Shown: positions 1-7,914 of the stretch, piece after piece
Layout of the letters: every line of letters begins with the position of its first letter
How positions within the stretch are numbered: position 1 is the first letter of the stretch
Assembly: GCA_020026335.1 (NCBI GenBank)
Contig: JAHHQO010000008.1
Coordinates: 49,828-113,827 of the forward strand
Direction: 5' to 3'
Length of the DNA stretch: 64,000 nucleotides
DNA from: Alistipes sp.
GTDB lineage: Bacteria > Bacteroidota > Bacteroidia > Bacteroidales > Rikenellaceae
Translations under genes and position numbers: made by a program
The notes under the pieces: model-generated
Seen by the model: the letters and a program-made list of their open reading frames with translations, nothing else
The model's database searches: none
What the model was told of the DNA's origin: nothing

Positions 1-336
1 ACCCTCGCGTGCTGCGGCAAAGAGACGCAACAAATCGTCGGGATTGTGTGAGAAGTCGCAGTCCATTTCGCACATATAGTCGAAGCCCTGCTCCAAGCCC
101 CATTTGAATCCTGTGAGATATGCCGTACCGAGTCCCAGCTTGCCGCTTCGCTCCAGCAGGTGGAGGGTTTCGGGGAACTCCTTCTGACGCTCCTTGACGA
201 TGGCAGCCGTACCGTCGGGCGAACCGTCGTCGATAATCAGCAGTTCGAATTTTTCGGGCAGAGAGAAGACCTTGTCAATCATTTTCGAGACATTCTCCTT
301 CTCGTTGTAGGTCGGTATAATGACTAAATTACGCAT
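1..336 (-). CDS. Polyprenol-phosphate mannose synthase-type glycosyltransferase (GT2), N-terminal part
   Basis: The first 112 codons are present; the rest lies beyond the window's left edge. The protein begins MRNLVIIPTYNEKENV, the usual GT2 start with the nucleotide-sugar loop 'PTYNE'. It carries 'IIDDGSPDGTA' around residue 35 and 'EMDCDFSHNP' around residue 95, which are the DDGSxDGT and metal-binding DxD/DADxSH motifs of the DPM1-like branch. Known family role: transfer of mannose (or another hexose) from GDP-mannose to a polyprenyl phosphate at the cytoplasmic face of the inner membrane, as a lipid-linked donor for glycan assembly. A mannose-1-phosphate guanylyltransferase gene at 49.2-50.3 kb could supply GDP-mannose. 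The exact acceptor and sugar cannot be told from this fragment, and other GT2 enzymes share these motifs. Confidence 0.85.
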   Translation of the reverse strand, partial: MRNLVIIPTYNEKENVSKMIDKVFSLPEKFELLIIDDGSPDGTAAIVKERQKEFPETLHLLERSGKLGLGTAYLTGFKWGLEQGFDYMCEMDCDFSHNPDDLLRLFAAAREG

Positions 337-359
337 ATCAGATTCGTTTTGTTGATTAA

Positions 360-367
360 CAAAGATA
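360..367 (-). promoter_or_regulatory. Probable -7 element upstream of the GT2 gene
   Basis: On the minus strand the octamer is TATCTTTG, a perfect TAnnTTTG match, 24 bases before the ATG at 336. No clear TTTG lies at the usual spacing upstream. Confidence 0.35.
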
Positions 368-401
368 ATATTTATTTCTCAATTCGCGCCTTTCTGCGGG
401 G

Positions 402-1094
402 CTAAATTCCTTTTCGTGGGCGTTTCATGGCGCGGAGTCGCAATTTGTCGGGAGCTTCCACGCGCAACGATTCGCAGATTTTCTGTATCGAGCGGTTGAA
501 GGTGGGGGTGTCGAGCGCACAACGCTTGAGCCATTCTTCGGTGGTGGCGGGGAATTTCACATAGCACACCGACACGGCCCACGCCACACCCATCGAGGAG
601 TAGTAGGTCGAGGCGGTGAGATGGTCAAACCGCTCGAAAAGGAGGGGAAGATGCTCCTCGTCGATGAAGTTGGAGAGAGCCGAGCGCGCGGCAAACCGCA
701 GGGTGAACTCCTCCTTGGAATCGAACATCGGCAACAGAAACTGCCACCACTCCCTCCGCTCGTCGGGGGTGCGTGCCACCCATGTGAAGGCATCGCACAC
801 CGCCCAATTTCGAATGAGGGGGACAAACTCGCGGGTGAGTCGTATGCGCTCCCCGATGGGGCATTTGACGCAGGAGAGCACCATGGCTCGCAGGAGATAC
901 TCCTCGTGGTAGCGGTCTCGGGTCGAGTGCCAGTAGGTGCGCCAGTCACCGCAGGCTATCTGCCGTGCCAGCTTGCGCAGAACGGGCAGCGGCACACCGA
1001 GTACCTCGCCCGAATGGGGTATCATACGCGAGTGAAATTCCTTCAGACGCGGGTCGGCTTGGGCGGTGAGTTGGCTTCTGATATCGGTCATCAT
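402..1094 (-). CDS. DNA alkylation repair protein, AlkD-like HEAT-repeat family
   Basis: 230 aa, the usual size for AlkD-like proteins. The whole protein is predicted as alpha-helical HEAT-like repeats. The segments 'IRNWAVCDAF' and 'YYSSMGVAWAVSVCYVKFP' match conserved AlkD-family positions, including the helix with the aspartate thought to support base excision. Family role: removal of N3- and N7-alkylated purines from DNA without base flipping; many close relatives are unproven as glycosylases. It starts with two Met codons (1094 and 1091), so the exact start may shift by one codon. The gene is divergent from the GNAT gene and ends 65 bases before the glycosyltransferase start, so it probably has its own transcript. 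Confidence 0.82.
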   Translation of the reverse strand: MMTDIRSQLTAQADPRLKEFHSRMIPHSGEVLGVPLPVLRKLARQIACGDWRTYWHSTRDRYHEEYLLRAMVLSCVKCPIGERIRLTREFVPLIRNWAVCDAFTWVARTPDERREWWQFLLPMFDSKEEFTLRFAARSALSNFIDEEHLPLLFERFDHLTASTYYSSMGVAWAVSVCYVKFPATTEEWLKRCALDTPTFNRSIQKICESLRVEAPDKLRLRAMKRPRKGI

Positions 1095-1175
1095 TTGAAG
1101 ATATTACGGAGATTTCATCGGTAAATTTACCTGCTTTTTCCCGTGCGGCAATGTGAAAATGCGTGAAAAAATGAG

Positions 1176-1183
1176 TATATTTG
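1176..1183 (+). promoter_or_regulatory. Probable -7 element for the GNAT-AsmA pair
   Basis: TATATTTG is a perfect TAnnTTTG octamer 21 bases before the ATG at 1205. The upstream -33 element is poor. Confidence 0.45.
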
Positions 1184-1204
1184 CCAATAAAGTTATAAAG
1201 TGGT

Positions 1205-1639
1205 ATGGCTGTTGTCATAAGAGAAGCAAGAGAAGTGGACGAGCCCCTGTTGGAGGGTGTCGGACGACTTCTGCCCCAGCTGTCGCCCCGTCTGACGCAG
1301 GCGGACGGCGAGCTGTTGCGGCGTATGGTCGAGAGCCCCTCGGCACGACTTGTCGTTGCGGAGGAGGAGGGCAGAGTGGTCGGTATGCTGAGTCTGGTGT
1401 GGTACGATGTGCCGTCGGGTCGCAAGGCCTGGGTGGAAGATGTGGTGACCGATTCTTCGGTGCGCGGTCGCGGTATCGGTCGTCTGCTGGTGCAGCGTGC
1501 CGAACAGCTGGTGGCGGAGAACGGCGTGGCGAAACTCATGCTCACCTCATCGGCGCACCGTGTGGCGGCACATGCCCTTTATCGTTCGGAAAATTTCGAA
1601 GTGGCAGACACCACGGTGTTTGCCCGTAAAATTCAATAA
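1205..1639 (+). CDS. GNAT-family N-acetyltransferase
   Basis: 144 aa, a single GNAT domain. The acetyl-CoA pyrophosphate-binding loop is seen as 'VRGRGIGRLLVQRAEQ' around residues 88-103 (R/QxxGxG/A), preceded by the beta-strand 'AWVEDVVTDSSV'. The C-terminal 'SAHRVAAHALYRSENFE' fits the 'A..LY...GF' signature. Family role: transfer of an acetyl group from acetyl-CoA to an amine; the substrate is unknown. The start ATG follows the TATATTTG element closely. It ends two bases before the AsmA start, so both genes are probably co-transcribed, though a functional link is not evident. Confidence 0.85.
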   Translation: MAVVIREAREVDEPLLEGVGRLLPQLSPRLTQADGELLRRMVESPSARLVVAEEEGRVVGMLSLVWYDVPSGRKAWVEDVVTDSSVRGRGIGRLLVQRAEQLVAENGVAKLMLTSSAHRVAAHALYRSENFEVADTTVFARKIQ

Positions 1640-1641
1640 TC

Positions 1642-4338
1642 ATGAGAAAGATAGTTAAAATTACAGCCATTGTTGTGGTTTCAATTTTGGCTGTTGCCCT
1701 GATCGTTCCCTCGCTGATGAGCGGCACGGTGGCCGACATCGTCAAACGCGAAGCCAACACGATGCTGAAAGCCCGTTTGGATTTCGGAAAGCTCGATATC
1801 AGCCTGCTGAGACATTTCCCCCACGCTTCGGTGGAGATTACCGACCTTACGCTGGTGGGCAGTGAGCCTTTCGAGGGAGATACCATCGTATCGGCAGAAC
1901 GTGTGTCGGTGGTGGTCAATCTCCTGTCGCTGTTCTCCGATGAGGGCTTCGAGGTGAACAAGGTGTTGCTCTCGACACCGAGTGTCAATGCCCGCAAGCT
2001 GGCGGACGGTGCCGTGAACTGGGACGTGATGCGCCCCTCGGACGAACCCGCAGTGGAGGAAGTCGAGGAGGAGAGCGAGAAGTCGCCCTCATCGTTCAAA
2101 CTTCAGGTGGAGGAGTTTCGCATCTCGAACGCCACCATCATGTTCCGTGACGACTCGTCACACGTGGCATTCCGCACATCACCCCTCGCTCTGCGATTGA
2201 GGGGCGATATGTCGGCAGACAAGACCAACCTCGATTTGAGACTGACCGCCGACAAGACGGGTCTGGAGTCGGGCGGTGTGCCGCTGATGAGCGATGTGAA
2301 CATCGATTTGAAAGCCGATGTGGCTGCCGATTTCGTTGCGCGCCGCTTCACCTTCAATGAAAATTCGCTGATGCTCAATGCCGTGGCATTGAGTCTGGAC
2401 GGCTGGGCTGCCATGACCGACCGAGGTTGGAACATGGACATCAAGGCAGGTTGCGACCGCGTGATGTTCAAGGATTTGCTCTCTCTCCTGCCGGCATTCT
2501 ACACCCGTGACTTCAAGGAGCTGTCGGCTTCGGGCGAGTTGTCGTTGGGCGTGATGGCTAAGGGCGAGATGTACGGTCGTCAGTTGCCGAAGTTCGAATT
2601 GTCGGCAGGCATCAAGGACGGTAGTTTCCGCTATGCGTCACTGCCCCGTGCCGTGTCGGACATTCAGATGACATTCAAGGTGACCAACCCCGGTGGGGTG
2701 ATGGATAAGACGGTGGTCGATTTGAGCCGCTTCTCGTTGCGCATGGGTGACAACGCCCTCGCACTGGGCTGCTACGCCACCAATCTGGCGAGTGACCCCT
2801 ACGTGAAGTTCTCGACCAAGGGACGCCTCGATTTGGGTATGGTCCACGAGGTCTATCCGTTGGAGAAAGATACCAAACTGGGCGGTGCCATTACCGCCGA
2901 CATTGCTTTGGCAGGTAACCTCTCGGCTGTCGAGAAGGGGGCTTATCAGAAGATTGACGGCGGTGGTCGATTGACCATCGAGGAGCTGGGACTCACCGTT
3001 CCCACACTGCCCGATGTCAAGATTCGCCGCGCGGCTGCCAGCGTGACACCGCAGGCGATGACCCTCGGTGAGCTGGACGTGAAGGTCGGACACAGCGACA
3101 TCGTTGCCAATGGTCAGGTGGTGGGCTATCTGGGCTACCTGTTGCGTGACGACAAACTCTCGGGTCGTCTGTACGTGAAGTCGAATCTTTTGGACTTCAA
3201 CGAGATTATGAACACCCTGCCCGATTCGGAGGTCTCGGTTGAGGAAGCCCCCGAAGAGGAGGAGGCCGCACCTGCAACCGGCGAGGTGGCACCGCTGCGT
3301 GTTCCCGAAAATATCAACCTCTCGCTCAATACCGACATCGCTAAAGTGCGTTTGGCAAAGATGGAGATGGACCAAATCAAAGGTAATGTGAGCATGAACA
3401 ACGGCGTGTTGTCGCTCGACAATCTCTCGATGAAGCTCTTTGACGGCTCTGCCGTGGCTTCGGGCAGTTACTCGACCGCTGAAGACCCCATGCGTCCGGC
3501 ACTGAAACTCTCGTTGCGCTTCACCGATGCTTCGTTTGCCAAGACCTTCGACCAGCTGGAGATGATTCAGAAGATGGTGCCCATCTTCGCCAAGACGGGC
3601 GGCAACTACTCGCTGGGTATGGAGATGTCGGCGAACCTCAATCACGAGATGGCACCCGATGTCATGTCTGTCAATGCCGCAGGCGGTATTCGCTCGAAGA
3701 ACATCAAGTTGCAGCAGCTGGAGGTCTTCGACAAGCTGGCTACGATGCTCAACAATCAGAACCTGCGCAATATCGAAGCGCGTGATGTGGCCATCGACTT
3801 CGCCATTCGCAACGGCAGAGTCTACACCGAGCCGTTCGACCTCAAGCTGGCAGGCGTGGACCTCAATCTGTCGGGTTCGACAGGTCTTGACCAAAGCATC
3901 GACTATGTGGCAAAGGTCAAACTGCCCAACGCAAGTGCCAAGGGCGTATTGCAGAATGTCAATGTGCTGATTGGCGGTACATTCTCCTCGCCCAAGATTT
4001 CGGTGGGTGTGAAGGAAGCCGCACAGGAGGCCGTCAGAAACATCATCGAAGACCAAATCGGTTCGATGATTGGTGACAAACCCCTCTCGCAGCACTCCGA
4101 GAAACTCATGGAGGAGGCACGCCGTGGCGGTGCACAGCTCATCGAGAAGGCCAAACAGCAGCGCGACAAGCTGGTGGAGGAGGCCTCGAAGAAGGGTAAG
4201 CTGGCTGAGTTAGCCGCACGCAAGGCCGGTGACAAGCTGGTTGCCGAGGCCGAGCGTCAGGCGCAGAAGATGGTCGATAAGGCCGCCGCACAGGTCGAGA
4301 AAAACGCCCCGAAGGCGGACTCTACGGCAACGAAATAA
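1642..4338 (+). CDS. AsmA-family inner-membrane/periplasmic protein
   Basis: 898 aa. One N-terminal membrane segment (about residues 5-28) is followed by a long beta-rich region of AsmA type. Typical features are the start 'ADIVKREANTMLKARLDFGKLDISLLRHFPHASVEI' region and repeated strand patterns. The C-terminal AsmA_2-like region spans roughly residues 620-790. Two acidic low-complexity linkers occur near residues 138-150 and 535-550. The last 90 residues form a charged Ala/Lys/Glu-rich helix, probably coiled coil. AsmA-like proteins belong to the bridge-forming repeating-beta-groove (TamB/VPS13-like) group and are implicated in phospholipid transport to and homeostasis of the outer membrane. 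Its substrate here is not known. A strong terminator follows 20 bases after the stop. Confidence 0.85.
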   Translation: MRKIVKITAIVVVSILAVALIVPSLMSGTVADIVKREANTMLKARLDFGKLDISLLRHFPHASVEITDLTLVGSEPFEGDTIVSAERVSVVVNLLSLFSDEGFEVNKVLLSTPSVNARKLADGAVNWDVMRPSDEPAVEEVEEESEKSPSSFKLQVEEFRISNATIMFRDDSSHVAFRTSPLALRLRGDMSADKTNLDLRLTADKTGLESGGVPLMSDVNIDLKADVAADFVARRFTFNENSLMLNAVALSLDGWAAMTDRGWNMDIKAGCDRVMFKDLLSLLPAFYTRDFKELSASGELSLGVMAKGEMYGRQLPKFELSAGIKDGSFRYASLPRAVSDIQMTFKVTNPGGVMDKTVVDLSRFSLRMGDNALALGCYATNLASDPYVKFSTKGRLDLGMVHEVYPLEKDTKLGGAITADIALAGNLSAVEKGAYQKIDGGGRLTIEELGLTVPTLPDVKIRRAAASVTPQAMTLGELDVKVGHSDIVANGQVVGYLGYLLRDDKLSGRLYVKSNLLDFNEIMNTLPDSEVSVEEAPEEEEAAPATGEVAPLRVPENINLSLNTDIAKVRLAKMEMDQIKGNVSMNNGVLSLDNLSMKLFDGSAVASGSYSTAEDPMRPALKLSLRFTDASFAKTFDQLEMIQKMVPIFAKTGGNYSLGMEMSANLNHEMAPDVMSVNAAGGIRSKNIKLQQLEVFDKLATMLNNQNLRNIEARDVAIDFAIRNGRVYTEPFDLKLAGVDLNLSGSTGLDQSIDYVAKVKLPNASAKGVLQNVNVLIGGTFSSPKISVGVKEAAQEAVRNIIEDQIGSMIGDKPLSQHSEKLMEEARRGGAQLIEKAKQQRDKLVEEASKKGKLAELAARKAGDKLVAEAERQAQKMVDKAAAQVEKNAPKADSTATK

Positions 4339-4358
4339 TCTGATACCTGAAAAATAGA

Positions 4359-4391
4359 AAAGGCTGACCCTCGACCGGGTCAGCCTTTTTT
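4359..4391. terminator. Bidirectional rho-independent terminator
   Basis: An 11-bp stem, AAGGCTGACCC pairing with GGGTCAGCCTT around a 6-base loop, is flanked by T-rich tracts on both strands. It separates the convergent AsmA and Ca/Na antiporter genes. Confidence 0.9.
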
Positions 4392-4418
4392 ATCGGGTTG
4401 TGGGACGCGCCCACCGAA

Positions 4419-5384
4419 CTACTGAATCAGATACCAAATATATGCTACATAGACGAGCAACATAATCGCACCCTCGATTCTGTCTAACTCGCGTTTGCGG
4501 AAGGTGAATGCCGAGACGAAGAGCAGCAGCGACCCCAACACCACGGTCATGATATCGACCGGCGTGATACCGCCCATGGTCAGCGGACGAATGGTGGAGC
4601 TGATACCCAAAATCATCAGAATGTTGGCGATGTTCGAACCGATGACATTACCCAACGCCATGTCCGACTTGCCCTTCATCAGCGAGACCACCGACGAAGC
4701 CAATTCGGGGAGCGAAGTACCGCCTGCCACCAAAGTGATGGCAATCACCGAGTCGCTCACGCCCAAGGTTTTGGCCAGTGCTGTGGCGTGGTCGAGGAAG
4801 AGGTCACCGCCGTAAATCAATCCGAAAAGACCGCCGATAATCATCACTGCCGCCAACCATACGGCTACGGGCTTCTTCTTCGGTGTCTCCTCCTCCGTGG
4901 TGGCATCGATGGCCTGCGAGTGTCCGGTGGCTTTGATGGTGTACCACATTACACCGCCGTACAGCAGAAGCATGAAGATACCCTCCCAACGCGAGATGTG
5001 GTTCACGTCCGCAAGGTGGAGAAATTCGTCCGACACGAAGAGCAGGAGCAGCAGCGACACGAGCATCAGAATGGGAATGTCGCGGCGGATGTTCGAAGCG
5101 GTGAGTCGCAGGGGGCGAATAAGGGCGCAGATGCCCAGAATGACGAATACGTTGAAGGCATTGGAGCCGATCACATTACCGATGGCAATGCTGCTGTTGC
5201 CCTCTATCGATGAGAGGACGGAGACCACCAATTCGGGGGTCGAGGTGCCTACCGCCACGATGGTCAGTCCGATGATAAATTCGGGTACGCGGAAACGCTC
5301 GGCAACGGCTGCCGAACCGTCGGTCAGGAAGTTGGCGCCGATGAGAATCATCGCCAGACCGACAATCAAAAGTAAAATGTCCAT
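4419..5384 (-). CDS. Calcium/sodium antiporter of the CaCA family (YrbG-like)
   Basis: 321 aa, about ten hydrophobic segments arranged as two inverted halves. Each half holds the alpha-repeat signature: 'AVGTSTPELVVSVLSS..GNSSIAIGNVIGSNAFN' in the first and 'AGGTSLPELASSVVSL..GKSDMALGNVIGSNIAN' in the second. The conserved acidic (E) and GNxxGSN residues that bind Ca2+ and Na+ are intact. Family role: exchange of Ca2+ for Na+ or K+ across the inner membrane. A hydrophilic loop rich in T/E/K separates the halves. It lies 18 bases downstream of zupT on the same strand, so both metal-ion carriers are likely co-transcribed. Confidence 0.93.
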   Translation of the reverse strand: MDILLLIVGLAMILIGANFLTDGSAAVAERFRVPEFIIGLTIVAVGTSTPELVVSVLSSIEGNSSIAIGNVIGSNAFNVFVILGICALIRPLRLTASNIRRDIPILMLVSLLLLLFVSDEFLHLADVNHISRWEGIFMLLLYGGVMWYTIKATGHSQAIDATTEEETPKKKPVAVWLAAVMIIGGLFGLIYGGDLFLDHATALAKTLGVSDSVIAITLVAGGTSLPELASSVVSLMKGKSDMALGNVIGSNIANILMILGISSTIRPLTMGGITPVDIMTVVLGSLLLFVSAFTFRKRELDRIEGAIMLLVYVAYIWYLIQ

Positions 5385-5402
5385 ATTGTTTGTTTGATGT
5401 GT

Positions 5403-6197
5403 TTAGGCTAAAAGAATCAGACTCAGTGCCATGACCGCCATACCGGTCACCACACCGAAAATCGAGAGGTGCGCCTCGCCGTATTCGCGTGCGGCAGGCA
5501 GAAGTTCGTCTATCGAGATGAAGACCATGATACCTGCCACTCCCGAAAGAATGCAACCCATGAGCGTTTCGGTCATGAAGGGCATGAGCATGAAGTACGC
5601 CAAGAGAGCACCCACAGGCTCTGCCAAACCCGACAGGAGGGAGTAGAAAAATGCCTTCTTGCGGTTACCCGTGGCATAATATATCGGTATCGAGACGGCG
5701 ATACCCTCGGGAATGTTGTGTATGGCGATGGCCACGGCGATGGCCACACCGAGGGCGGTGTTATCGACCGCCGAGGCGAAGGTGGCGATACCCTCGGGGA
5801 AGTTGTGAATGGCGATGGCCAGTGCCGTGAGTACGCCCATACGCATGAGGGCGGGGTGGGGAGCGTTCATCTCCTCGACACGGTGCGCCTCGTGGGGGTT
5901 CTCAAACGAGGGGACGAGGGCGTCGATGAGTCCGATGATGAGTATGCCGGCGAAGAAGCTCACCACCGTGAGTACCGTGCCGGTCTTGTCGCCCCATGCC
6001 GAGGAGAGTGCCACTTCGGCTTCGTGGAACAGCTCCACGAACGATACGTATATCATCACGCCGCCCGACAGACCGAGCGAGAACGACAAGAGTCGTTTGT
6101 TGGTGCGCTTGGCGAAGAAGGCAATGGCACTGCCGATGCCCGTGGCAAGACCTGCACCCAGAGTGAGCAGTAATGCCCATTGAATATTTTGTTCCAT
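5403..6197 (-). CDS. zupT: ZIP-family zinc/divalent metal transporter
   Basis: 264 aa with eight predicted membrane segments. The ZIP signature appears in TM4 as 'AIAIHNFPEGIATFASA' and in TM5 as 'AIAIHNIPEGIAVSIPIYYATG'; these supply the H, N/P and E residues of the binuclear metal site. The order and length fit ZupT rather than eukaryotic ZIPs. Role: uptake of Zn2+ and other divalent cations across the inner membrane. It is the first gene of a zupT-Ca/Na antiporter pair. Its 5' leader is about 70 bases and holds a hairpin. No Zur box was recognised by eye, though one might be present. Confidence 0.92.
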   Translation of the reverse strand: MEQNIQWALLLTLGAGLATGIGSAIAFFAKRTNKRLLSFSLGLSGGVMIYVSFVELFHEAEVALSSAWGDKTGTVLTVVSFFAGILIIGLIDALVPSFENPHEAHRVEEMNAPHPALMRMGVLTALAIAIHNFPEGIATFASAVDNTALGVAIAVAIAIHNIPEGIAVSIPIYYATGNRKKAFFYSLLSGLAEPVGALLAYFMLMPFMTETLMGCILSGVAGIMVFISIDELLPAAREYGEAHLSIFGVVTGMAVMALSLILLA

Positions 6198-6237
6198 TGG
6201 TGTTTTCGGGTGTGTGTTACTAAATTATGCATTGCGG

Positions 6238-6256
6238 AAATCCGTACTGCGGATTT
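6238..6256 (-). promoter_or_regulatory. Hairpin in the zupT 5' leader
   Basis: AAATCCG and CGGATTT (6238-6244 and 6250-6256) form a 7-bp stem with a 5-base loop, between the predicted promoter and the zupT start. There is no T-tract after it in the transcript, so it is not a terminator. Its function, if any, is unknown. Confidence 0.4.
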
Positions 6257-6270
6257 TTCGTGAACGAGGC

Positions 6271-6302
6271 CAAAGGTATGGGTTTATTTTTGTTCGTGCA
6301 AT
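6271..6302 (-). promoter_or_regulatory. Promoter of zupT and the Ca/Na antiporter gene
   Basis: On the minus strand, -33 (A)TTG at 6299-6302 is followed after 20 bases by TACCTTTG (6271-6278), a perfect TAnnTTTG element. The zupT start is 73 bases further on. Confidence 0.6.
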
Positions 6303-6421
6303 AGTGTGTTTTAGGCATATTGACATCCTGCGAAATATTGAACTGAAAGTGTTGCAAAATAGGGCGTTGGGGGCGTAAATGGGAAAATGATGATGATTTG
6401 TTGAAAAATTTTATCAAAGTT

Positions 6422-6453
6422 TTTGCACGGAGAATGAAAATAGACTAACTTTG
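6422..6453 (+). promoter_or_regulatory. Promoter of the pyrimidine operon
   Basis: TTTG at 6422-6425, 20 bases, then TAACTTTG at 6446-6453: a full match to the Bacteroidota primary promoter. Transcription should start near 6458-6461, giving a leader of about 175 bases before pyrC. Confidence 0.75.
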
Positions 6454-6463
6454 CGGCATAAAT

Positions 6464-6592
6464 ATGTACGATATATTGACACCGCATCTTATGAATTGTA
6501 AGCCTCAAAATATATCCTCTGCTTCTTGCTTTTGGCAGAATTATTGGTCGGGTTTCGTTTCTCCGATGCAATTGGTGTTTTCGTTTTATTAG
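6464..6592 (+). CDS. Putative leader peptide of the pyr operon
   Basis: A 42-codon ORF starts a few bases after the predicted transcription start; an in-frame second ATG at 6491 would give 33 codons. The peptide is unremarkable in sequence and ends in ..QLVFSFY. Its TAG stop (6590-6592) is part of the 5' arm of the terminator hairpin that follows, so a ribosome at the stop would prevent the stem from forming. The coding DNA is T-rich on the RNA-like strand from about 6518 onward. This layout matches the E. coli pyrBI leader (44-codon pyrL, U-rich pause region, attenuator). It is not similar to PyrL in sequence, and expression is inferred. It is not a recognised family. Confidence 0.5.
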   Translation: MYDILTPHLMNCKPQNISSASCFWQNYWSGFVSPMQLVFSFY

Positions 6593-6622
6593 GGTAGCTG
6601 TTATAGTTGCCCTATTTTTTTT
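6590..6622 (+). terminator. Candidate pyr operon attenuator
   Basis: A 9-bp stem (6590-6598 with 6606-6614, two G-T pairs, 7-base loop) is followed by eight T residues (6615-6622). It sits 12 bases before the pyrC ATG and after the operon promoter, so it can only act on the pyr operon itself. Confidence 0.75.
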
Positions 6623-6634
6623 AGGTAGTAATCT

Positions 6635-7912
6635 ATGAAAACCTTTTACATCAATGCTGAAATTTTCCGCGGCAACCGCTTCGAAAAAGGGGTGCTGGCC
6701 GTTGAGGACGGACGTATTGTCGAGGGGGGCGAACCCTGCGAGGGCGACCGTGTGATTGACCTCGAAGGACTGACACTCATGCCCGGTCTGGTCGATGTGC
6801 ATGTCCACTTCCGTGAACCCGGATTTACGGAGAAGGAGACCATTCTCTTCGGCAGCCGTGCGGCGGCACATGGCGGCTACACCACCGTGTGCACCATGCC
6901 CAATCTCAATCCTGCTCCCGACTCGGTGGAGAATCTGGAGCGTCAGTTGGAACCCATACGCCGTGATGCTGTGGTGAGAGTCATTCCCTACGGCTGCATC
7001 ACCCGCGGTCAGAAGGGCTGCGGCGAATTGGTCGATTACCCCTCCATTGCCGATAAGGTGGTCGGTTTCTCCGACGACGGACGCGGCGTACAGGAGGAGA
7101 GCCTCATGGAGAAAGCCATGAGCGAAGTGGTCAAGACGGGTAAACCCGTGGTGGCTCACTGCGAGGTGAACGACCTCCTGCACGGCGGATATATCCACGA
7201 CGGCATCTACTGCCACGAGCACGGCCACAAGGGCATCTGCTCGGAGAGCGAATGGCAGCAGGTCGAGCGCGACATCCGTCTGGCCGAAAAGACCGGTTGT
7301 CAGTACCACGTGTGCCACGTATCGACCAAGGAGAGTGTCGAGCTGGTGCGTCAGGCCAAGGCACGCGGTGTGAAGGTGAGCTGTGAGACGGCTCCCCACT
7401 ACCTGCTGCTCACGGAGAACGACCTTCAGGAGGACGGACGTTTCAAGATGAATCCCCCCTTGAGAAGTGTCGAAGACAATCTGGCACTCATCAACGGAGT
7501 TGTGGACGGAACCATCGAGGTCGTCGCCACCGACCATGCACCCCACACCGCCGAGCAAAAATCGCGCGGTTTGCAGGGCAGTGCCATGGGTATCGTGGGA
7601 CTCGAGTGTGCCTTCCCCCTGCTCTACACTTATATGGTGAAACGCGGCGTCATCTCGCTGGAGAAACTCGTCGAGCTGATGTCGGTGAATCCCTCACGTC
7701 TCTTCTCGCTGGGCGAGGGTCTGAGGGTGGGAGCACCTGCCGATTTCACCGTCATGGACCTCAATGCGGAGTCGGTCATCGACCCGGACACCTTCCTCTC
7801 GAAGGGACGCTCGACACCGTTTGCCGGCTGGAAGGTCGCTTCGAAAACCATGCTGACCGTGGTCGGCGGAGTTATTGCGTATAAAGACGAACACATGCAA
7901 ATCATAAAATAA
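6635..7912 (+). CDS. pyrC: Dihydroorotase (type I)
   Basis: 425 aa amidohydrolase that cyclises N-carbamoyl-L-aspartate to dihydroorotate, the third pyrimidine step, in the cytoplasm. Visible features: 'GLVDVHVHFREPG' near residue 52 (metal-binding HxH plus substrate R), 'NLNPAPD', 'VAHCEV' near 175, a metal-binding His in 'CHVSTKES', and the catalytic aspartate in 'VATDHAPHT' near residue 305. The length fits class I DHOases of the allantoinase-like branch. The ATG is 12 bases after the attenuator T-tract. It is the first structural gene of the pyr operon; carA follows after two bases, so translation is probably coupled. Confidence 0.96.
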   Translation: MKTFYINAEIFRGNRFEKGVLAVEDGRIVEGGEPCEGDRVIDLEGLTLMPGLVDVHVHFREPGFTEKETILFGSRAAAHGGYTTVCTMPNLNPAPDSVENLERQLEPIRRDAVVRVIPYGCITRGQKGCGELVDYPSIADKVVGFSDDGRGVQEESLMEKAMSEVVKTGKPVVAHCEVNDLLHGGYIHDGIYCHEHGHKGICSESEWQQVERDIRLAEKTGCQYHVCHVSTKESVELVRQAKARGVKVSCETAPHYLLLTENDLQEDGRFKMNPPLRSVEDNLALINGVVDGTIEVVATDHAPHTAEQKSRGLQGSAMGIVGLECAFPLLYTYMVKRGVISLEKLVELMSVNPSRLFSLGEGLRVGAPADFTVMDLNAESVIDPDTFLSKGRSTPFAGWKVASKTMLTVVGGVIAYKDEHMQIIK

Positions 7913-7914
7913 GG

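Noticed and set aside
2638..4095. 485-codon minus-strand frame opposite asmA
   Set aside because: Composition typical of antisense frames; the plus-strand AsmA protein is continuous across it.
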